Shown here: one piece after another, positions 5,527 to 8,636 of the stretch
Layout: every line of letters begins with the position of its first letter
How positions within the stretch are numbered: the stretch's first letter is position 1
Assembly: GCA_028277865.1 (NCBI GenBank)
Contig: JANQFM010000068.1
Span: 1 to 8,636, forward strand
Direction of reading: 5' to 3'
Source of the DNA: Acidobacteriota bacterium
GTDB lineage: Bacteria > Acidobacteriota > UBA6911 > RPQK01 > DATIPO01
DNA length: 8,636 nucleotides
The notes under the pieces: generated by a model
What the model was told of the DNA's origin: nothing
What the model saw: the letters and a program-made list of their open reading frames with translations, nothing else
Database searches by the model: none
Position numbers and translations under genes: made by a program

Positions 5527-5769
5527 ATGGGGAAGCTGACCCTGAGCCTTGAACAAGAGATCATCGACCGGGCCAAGAGGGTGGCCAGAACCCGCAAGAC
5601 ATCCCTTTCCAAAATGATCAGCCAGTTCCTCTCCAGCCTGGAGCCGACCGCCAGCCAGGACTCCTTCCTGGCCCGGCTTCACCAGGAGCTGGAACGCGAG
5701 GGGTACAAGCCTTCCAGCCTCGACGATGACCAGTTGAGGGAACGCCACATGGCTGAGAAGTACAGATGA
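5527..5769 (+). CDS. Ribbon-helix-helix antitoxin, DUF6364-like
   Basis: This 80-residue protein begins with a strand KLTLSL (3-8) followed by two helices, EQEIIDRAKRVARTR and SLSKMISQFLSSL (26-38), the ribbon-helix-helix DNA-binding layout seen in DUF6364-type antitoxins. The charged second half, including DDDQLRERHMAEKYR at the C-terminus, would be the toxin-binding segment. It should bind its own promoter as a dimer and neutralise the PIN protein encoded immediately downstream. The ATG at 5527 has AGGTGG 3 nt upstream (AAGG at 10 nt is an alternative site). Its TGA overlaps the toxin ATG by 4 bp. The pair assignment rests on family resemblance and gene overlap. Confidence 0.85.
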   Translation: MGKLTLSLEQEIIDRAKRVARTRKTSLSKMISQFLSSLEPTASQDSFLARLHQELEREGYKPSSLDDDQLRERHMAEKYR

Positions 5770-6197
5770 GGATTCTATTCGATCTCAACGTGCTCTTGGA
5801 TGTCTCGATCCGCTGGAGAGAGTTCCCCGAATCCTTGCAATTGTACGAGCGCGTCTTGGCGGACGCGGATCTCGAAGGGGCTATTCCCGGTTGTGGCTAC
5901 ACGACCCTCCACTACATTCTGAAGCGGGAGCTGGGCGAGTCGCGGTCGAGAGCCGCGCTGGCGAACTTTGCAAACCGGTTCAGGCTTCTCCCCTTCAACG
6001 CCAAAACCGCGAGTCAGGCCCAGGCTATCGAAATGTCCGACCTCGAAGACGCCTGCGTTGCGGCGACGGCTGTGCTTGGCAACTGCAACTGGATCGCCAC
6101 ACGGAATGAGGCAGACTTCAGGCAGTCGCCCTTGCCCTCGCGCACGCCTGGCCGAATCCTGCAATGGATCGAAAATGGCAGGCACCAGCCTAACTGA
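5766..6197 (+). CDS. VapC-like PIN-domain toxin (PIN_3 type)
   Basis: The 143-residue protein carries the PIN ribonuclease landmarks: ILFDLNVLLD with D6 and D12, a middle TTLHYILKRELG helix (46-57) of the kind seen in PIN_3 members, SDLEDACVAATA with D92 and D95, and IATRNEADF (110-118) followed by SPLPSRTPGRIL. These acidic residues would bind the metal ions for RNA cleavage. The target (often a tRNA or rRNA site in VapC toxins) cannot be told. It starts at ATG 5766 overlapping the antitoxin stop; a ribosome site is weak, so translational coupling is likely. It belongs to a different PIN branch from the DUF3368 toxin at 2778-3263 and is paired with a different antitoxin fold. Confidence 0.88.
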   Translation: MRILFDLNVLLDVSIRWREFPESLQLYERVLADADLEGAIPGCGYTTLHYILKRELGESRSRAALANFANRFRLLPFNAKTASQAQAIEMSDLEDACVAATAVLGNCNWIATRNEADFRQSPLPSRTPGRILQWIENGRHQPN

Positions 6198-6245
6198 GTC
6201 CATCAGCCGAACGATCAGCCGATCCCTGCTCGGTCAATGAACTGT

Positions 6246-6262
6246 CGCCTTTGCGTGAAACT
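6246..6262 (+). repeat. Dispersed CGCCTTTGCGTGAAACT repeat copy
   Basis: All 17 bases are identical to 4453-4469 and lie in the same orientation, with loosely similar CCC-rich sequence after each. The copy lies 26 nt before the dprE1-like ATG. A shorter relative ends at 2450. Confidence 0.7.
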
Positions 6263-6288
6263 CCCAGTCCTTGATACTTTGGCCCACG

Positions 6289-7659
6289 ATGCATCATGTG
6301 AAGCGGGAGATCAGCGGCTGGGGACGCTTTCCGCGCCGCACTTGCCGGCTCTACCGACCGGAGCGCTGCTCTTCCTTGCAGGCCTTGATCCGGTCTGGAC
6401 AGGAGGAGTCCTGGATCGGACGGGGCTTGGGGCGCAGCTATGGCGATGCGGCCTTGAACTCCGATCAAGGTGTGATCCTGTGCCAGCGCTTGGACCGCTT
6501 CCTCGGCTTCGATCCCGGAAACGGGATTCTGCACTGCGAAGGCGGCGTCACTCTGGCTGAAATCCTCGATACCTTCCTTCCCCGAGGCTGGTTTTTGCCC
6601 GTCACCCCGGGAACCCGATTCGTCACCATCGCCGGGGCGGTGGCAGCCGACATCCACGGAAAGAACCACCATCGAGACGGCACCCTCTCCCGTCACCTGG
6701 AACAGATCAATTTGTGGACAGCGGATGGGCGAAGCCTGGTTTGCTCTCCCCGAGAGCAGCAGGATGTCTTCGAAGCCACTGCCGGAGGGATGGGTTTGAC
6801 CGGCTTCATCCGAAGCGCAGCACTGCGATTGATTCCCGTTCAAACCACCTGGATGCGGGTCAGCTACCGACGAACCCGTGACTTGGACGAGACCCTGCAA
6901 GCTCTCCAGGAAGCCGACCGCCAGCACTACTCGGTGGCTTGGCTGGACATGCTGGCCGGCGGGCGGGCGCTGGGCCGCGGCATTGTCATGGCAGGCGAGC
7001 ACGCCGCCATCGACGAACTCAGCCCAAGTCAGCGCCGCCAACCGCTGTCGCCTCCCTCCAAGCGCCAACTGCCGGTTCCTTTCAACCTCCCCGGCCTGAT
7101 GCTCAACCGTCATTCAGTGGGTTTGTTCAACACCCTCTACTACCGCCGTGCCCCTTCCCGCCCTGCCACCCGGCTTGTCGACGTCCACAGCTATTTTTAT
7201 CCCCTGGACGCCCTGCAAAACTGGTACCGTCTTTACGGCAAACGGGGATTCCTGCAGTACCAGTGCCTCTTTCCGCCCCCTCAGAGCCGCCGCGGGCTGA
7301 CCGAGGTCATCGAGCGCTTTCGACGTGCCGGGCACGCTTCCTTCCTCACCGTACTGAAGCGATTCGGGGAAGAGGCCGGCCCCCTTTCCTTTCCCCAGCC
7401 CGGACACACCCTGACCCTCGATGTTCCAAATACTGGCCGGGGACTGCTGGATTTTTTGGAGGAGATCGACCAACTGGTCCTCCAATTGGGCGGCCGCGTC
7501 TACCTGGCCAAGGACGCCCGCCTGTCCCCTCAGAGTTTCCGCCGGATGTACCCCCGCTATCCCGAGTGGCTGCGGGTCAAGCGCCGGCTCGATCCTGAGA
7601 ATCGCTTTTCCTCCGACCTGTCCCGCCGACTGAAGATCGACGCTGAGGTGGAGTCATGA
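6289..7659 (+). CDS. dprE1: DprE1-like FAD-dependent polyprenyl-phosphopentose 2-oxidase
   Basis: The 456-residue protein matches decaprenylphosphoryl-beta-D-ribose oxidase DprE1 along its length (mycobacterial enzyme about 461). From the ATG at 6289, visible blocks are the N-terminal SGWGRFPR, FAD-site RGLGRSYGDA (45-54), PGTRFVTIAGAVAADIHG (107-124) with HGKNHH (123-128), AGGMGLTGFI, and the C-terminal YLAKDAR with K408, equivalent to catalytic K418, then MYPRYPEW. DprE1 oxidises the 2'-hydroxyl of a polyprenyl-phosphate ribose and, with DprE2, yields the arabinose donor. Position T376 replaces the mycobacterial C387. The start has no clear Shine-Dalgarno; TTG 6271 and GTG 6298 are alternatives, but ATG 6289 fits the family N-terminus. 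It overlaps the SDR gene by 4 bp, as expected for the two-step epimerase. The lipid and sugar substrate here are inferred. Confidence 0.85.
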   Translation: MHHVKREISGWGRFPRRTCRLYRPERCSSLQALIRSGQEESWIGRGLGRSYGDAALNSDQGVILCQRLDRFLGFDPGNGILHCEGGVTLAEILDTFLPRGWFLPVTPGTRFVTIAGAVAADIHGKNHHRDGTLSRHLEQINLWTADGRSLVCSPREQQDVFEATAGGMGLTGFIRSAALRLIPVQTTWMRVSYRRTRDLDETLQALQEADRQHYSVAWLDMLAGGRALGRGIVMAGEHAAIDELSPSQRRQPLSPPSKRQLPVPFNLPGLMLNRHSVGLFNTLYYRRAPSRPATRLVDVHSYFYPLDALQNWYRLYGKRGFLQYQCLFPPPQSRRGLTEVIERFRRAGHASFLTVLKRFGEEAGPLSFPQPGHTLTLDVPNTGRGLLDFLEEIDQLVLQLGGRVYLAKDARLSPQSFRRMYPRYPEWLRVKRRLDPENRFSSDLSRRLKIDAEVES

Positions 7660-8411
7660 GGCGCGTCCTGGTTTTTGGCGCCACATCGCCCATCGCCAAA
7701 GCCCTGTGCCGGGAACTGGCCAAGCAGGGGGATGCCTTGTTCCTGACTGCCCGCCCCGATTCGCAGCAGCAAGAGCGGGACGATTTGCAGGCCTTGGCTG
7801 CTGATTTGCGCGTTCGTTACGACGCCACCGTCCATACCGGCTGCGTCGACGCCCAACAGCGCGACAGCCATTCGGCATTCTTCGCAAAGGCTCTGCAGGC
7901 GCTGGGCGGGCTGGACGGAGTGATTCTGACCATCGGCGCCCTGGGCGAGCAGCCTTCCGACAGCCACGACCCGGAGGCCGCCTCGCGCCTGATCGACATC
8001 AATTTTGCCGGCCCCTCCTCGCTGTTGGCCCTGAGCGCCAACCAGTTGGAAAAGCAAGCCAGCGGCTTCATGCTCGTCTTCTCTTCCGTGGCAGGCGACC
8101 GGGGACGCCAGAGCAACTACGCCTACGGCGCCGCCAAAGCCGGATTGAACGTCTTTCTGCAAGGCCTGCGACATCGTCTGGGCCCCCGCGGCGTCCGCGT
8201 TATCACCATCAAGCTGGGCTTTGTCGATACCGAAATGACCTGGGGCCTCCCCGGACTCTTCCTGGTCGCCTCCCCCCAGCAAATCGCCCGCAAATCCCTG
8301 CGCACTCTCGGAGGCTCCGCAAGAACTCACTACCTGCCCGGCTTCTGGCGATTCATTCTCTTTATCCTCCGCAATCTTCCCGAGAGGGTGTTTCAGAGGA
8401 TCAGGCTATAG
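7656..8411 (+). CDS. dprE2: DprE2-like SDR keto-reductase
   Basis: The 251-residue short-chain dehydrogenase/reductase has a Rossmann start FGATSPIAKALCRELAKQG (7-25), N116 in IDIN, catalytic S144 and Y157-x-x-x-K161 (YGAAK), and GFVDTEMT (188-195). The nucleotide-binding glycine motif is the shortened GATSPIA form typical of DprE2 rather than TGxxxGIG. The C-terminal WRFILFILRNLPERVF (231-246) is amphipathic and hydrophobic, as in DprE2, suggesting membrane contact near the polyprenyl substrate. It should reduce the 2-keto intermediate released by the DprE1-like enzyme to the arabino epimer with NADH. The ATG at 7656 overlaps the upstream TGA, with GAGG (7645-7648) 7 nt ahead. Length agrees with the mycobacterial enzyme (about 254). 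Confidence 0.85.
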   Translation: MRRVLVFGATSPIAKALCRELAKQGDALFLTARPDSQQQERDDLQALAADLRVRYDATVHTGCVDAQQRDSHSAFFAKALQALGGLDGVILTIGALGEQPSDSHDPEAASRLIDINFAGPSSLLALSANQLEKQASGFMLVFSSVAGDRGRQSNYAYGAAKAGLNVFLQGLRHRLGPRGVRVITIKLGFVDTEMTWGLPGLFLVASPQQIARKSLRTLGGSARTHYLPGFWRFILFILRNLPERVFQRIRL

Positions 8412-8544
8412 GTATTGGCTGGAGACGGGGAGAGAAGCCCTGTGAAACTAACAAGCTGGATCAGGCTTGGTGGCTTGGGACGATAAGCGTTAACTTAAGG
8501 TCGGGTGTTTCCTTCCAGTTGCAGAAAAGGGAGATGGCGTTTTC

Positions 8545-8613
8545 ACCTGCTTCAGCAGGTTGCCCGAAAGCCTTCAGCCTTTCGGGTTATTAGCCCAGTC
8601 CTTCAGGGCTGGG
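8545..8613 (+). repeat. Three consecutive stem-loops with TTCA loops
   Basis: Hairpin 1 is ACCTGC-TTCA-GCAGGT (8545-8560, 6 perfect pairs). Hairpin 2 pairs CCCGAAAG (8563-8570) with CTTTCGGG (8579-8586), with one C-C mismatch, an inner C-G pair and a TTCA loop (8573-8576). Hairpin 3 pairs CCCAGTCC (8594-8601) with GGGCTGGG (8606-8613) through 7 Watson-Crick pairs and one G-T pair, again around TTCA (8602-8605). The shared CTTCAG cores show it is one organised element, not chance. It lies 134 bp beyond the SDR stop and could be a REP-like dispersed element or a transcript-end structure. No T-run follows. The rest of 8412-8544 shows no gene. Confidence 0.7.
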
Positions 8614-8636
8614 GACTGAGTGCACAAGGCAGATGC

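Noticed and set aside
4598..5539. 313-codon plus-strand open frame
   Set aside because: Antisense to the toroid gene, which has a good ribosome site and fold signature on the minus strand; the frame also crosses the RHH promoter.
6190..7113. 307-codon minus-strand open frame
   Set aside because: Shadow of the dprE1-like gene, which is conserved across its length on the plus strand.
7557..8330. 257-codon minus-strand open frame
   Set aside because: Shadow of the SDR gene; no recognisable motifs.
8398..8467. 10-bp direct repeat GGATCAGGCT at 8398 and 8458
   Set aside because: Too short and isolated to separate from chance; the first copy lies in the SDR coding end.

Overview
The window is about 8.6 kb of moderately GC-rich bacterial DNA with 11 supportable protein genes, no RNA genes and no CRISPR array. 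The gene mix is an Rpn-family nuclease with a DUF4351-type tail, a Thermus-like TtuB/TtuA pair, UPF0175/DUF3368 and RHH/PIN toxin-antitoxin pairs, a DprE1/DprE2-like pair, and many dispersed CGCAAAGG-type short repeats. Together with frequent 4-bp stop/start overlaps this suggests a free-living bacterium of an Acidobacteriota-like lineage, possibly from a metagenome. That placement is inference from gene content, not a phylogenetic result.

Layout. Positions 2-1081 (+) encode an Rpn/YhgA-like PD-(D/E)XK protein with an 8-residue tandem repeat. Positions 1194-4330 (+) hold a tRNA T-loop modification cluster: ttuB (ubiquitin-like sulfur carrier), ttuA (tRNA U54 2-thiolase) and trmI (tRNA m1A58 methyltransferase). 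A UPF0175/DUF3368 toxin-antitoxin pair (2506-3263) lies between ttuA and trmI, bracketed by diverged direct repeats; the right copy contains a broken remnant of the ttuA 3' end. Positions 4331-4470 are a convergent junction carrying inverted CGCAAAGG repeats. Positions 4421-5299 (-) encode an alpha-alpha toroid (terpene-cyclase-like) protein whose C-terminus runs into the repeat. Positions 5455-6197 (+) hold a second toxin-antitoxin pair (ribbon-helix-helix plus PIN) with a near-consensus promoter. Positions 6289-8411 (+) are a DprE1/DprE2-like pair that probably epimerises a polyprenyl-phosphate pentose. Positions 8545-8613 are three consecutive stem-loops, all with a TTCA loop.

How the parts work together. 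TtuB carries activated sulfur to TtuA, which thiolates T/U54. TrmI methylates A58, the residue that faces position 54 in the T-loop, and in Thermus that methylation promotes the thiolation. The operon therefore looks like one T-loop stabilising unit that was split by a toxin-antitoxin cassette. The strongest observations are the cassette and its flanking repeats, the use of the TtuB di-glycine codons as the ttuA Shine-Dalgarno (leaving a two-residue tail after GG), and a Thr in the DprE1-like protein where mycobacterial DprE1 has its benzothiazinone-reactive Cys.
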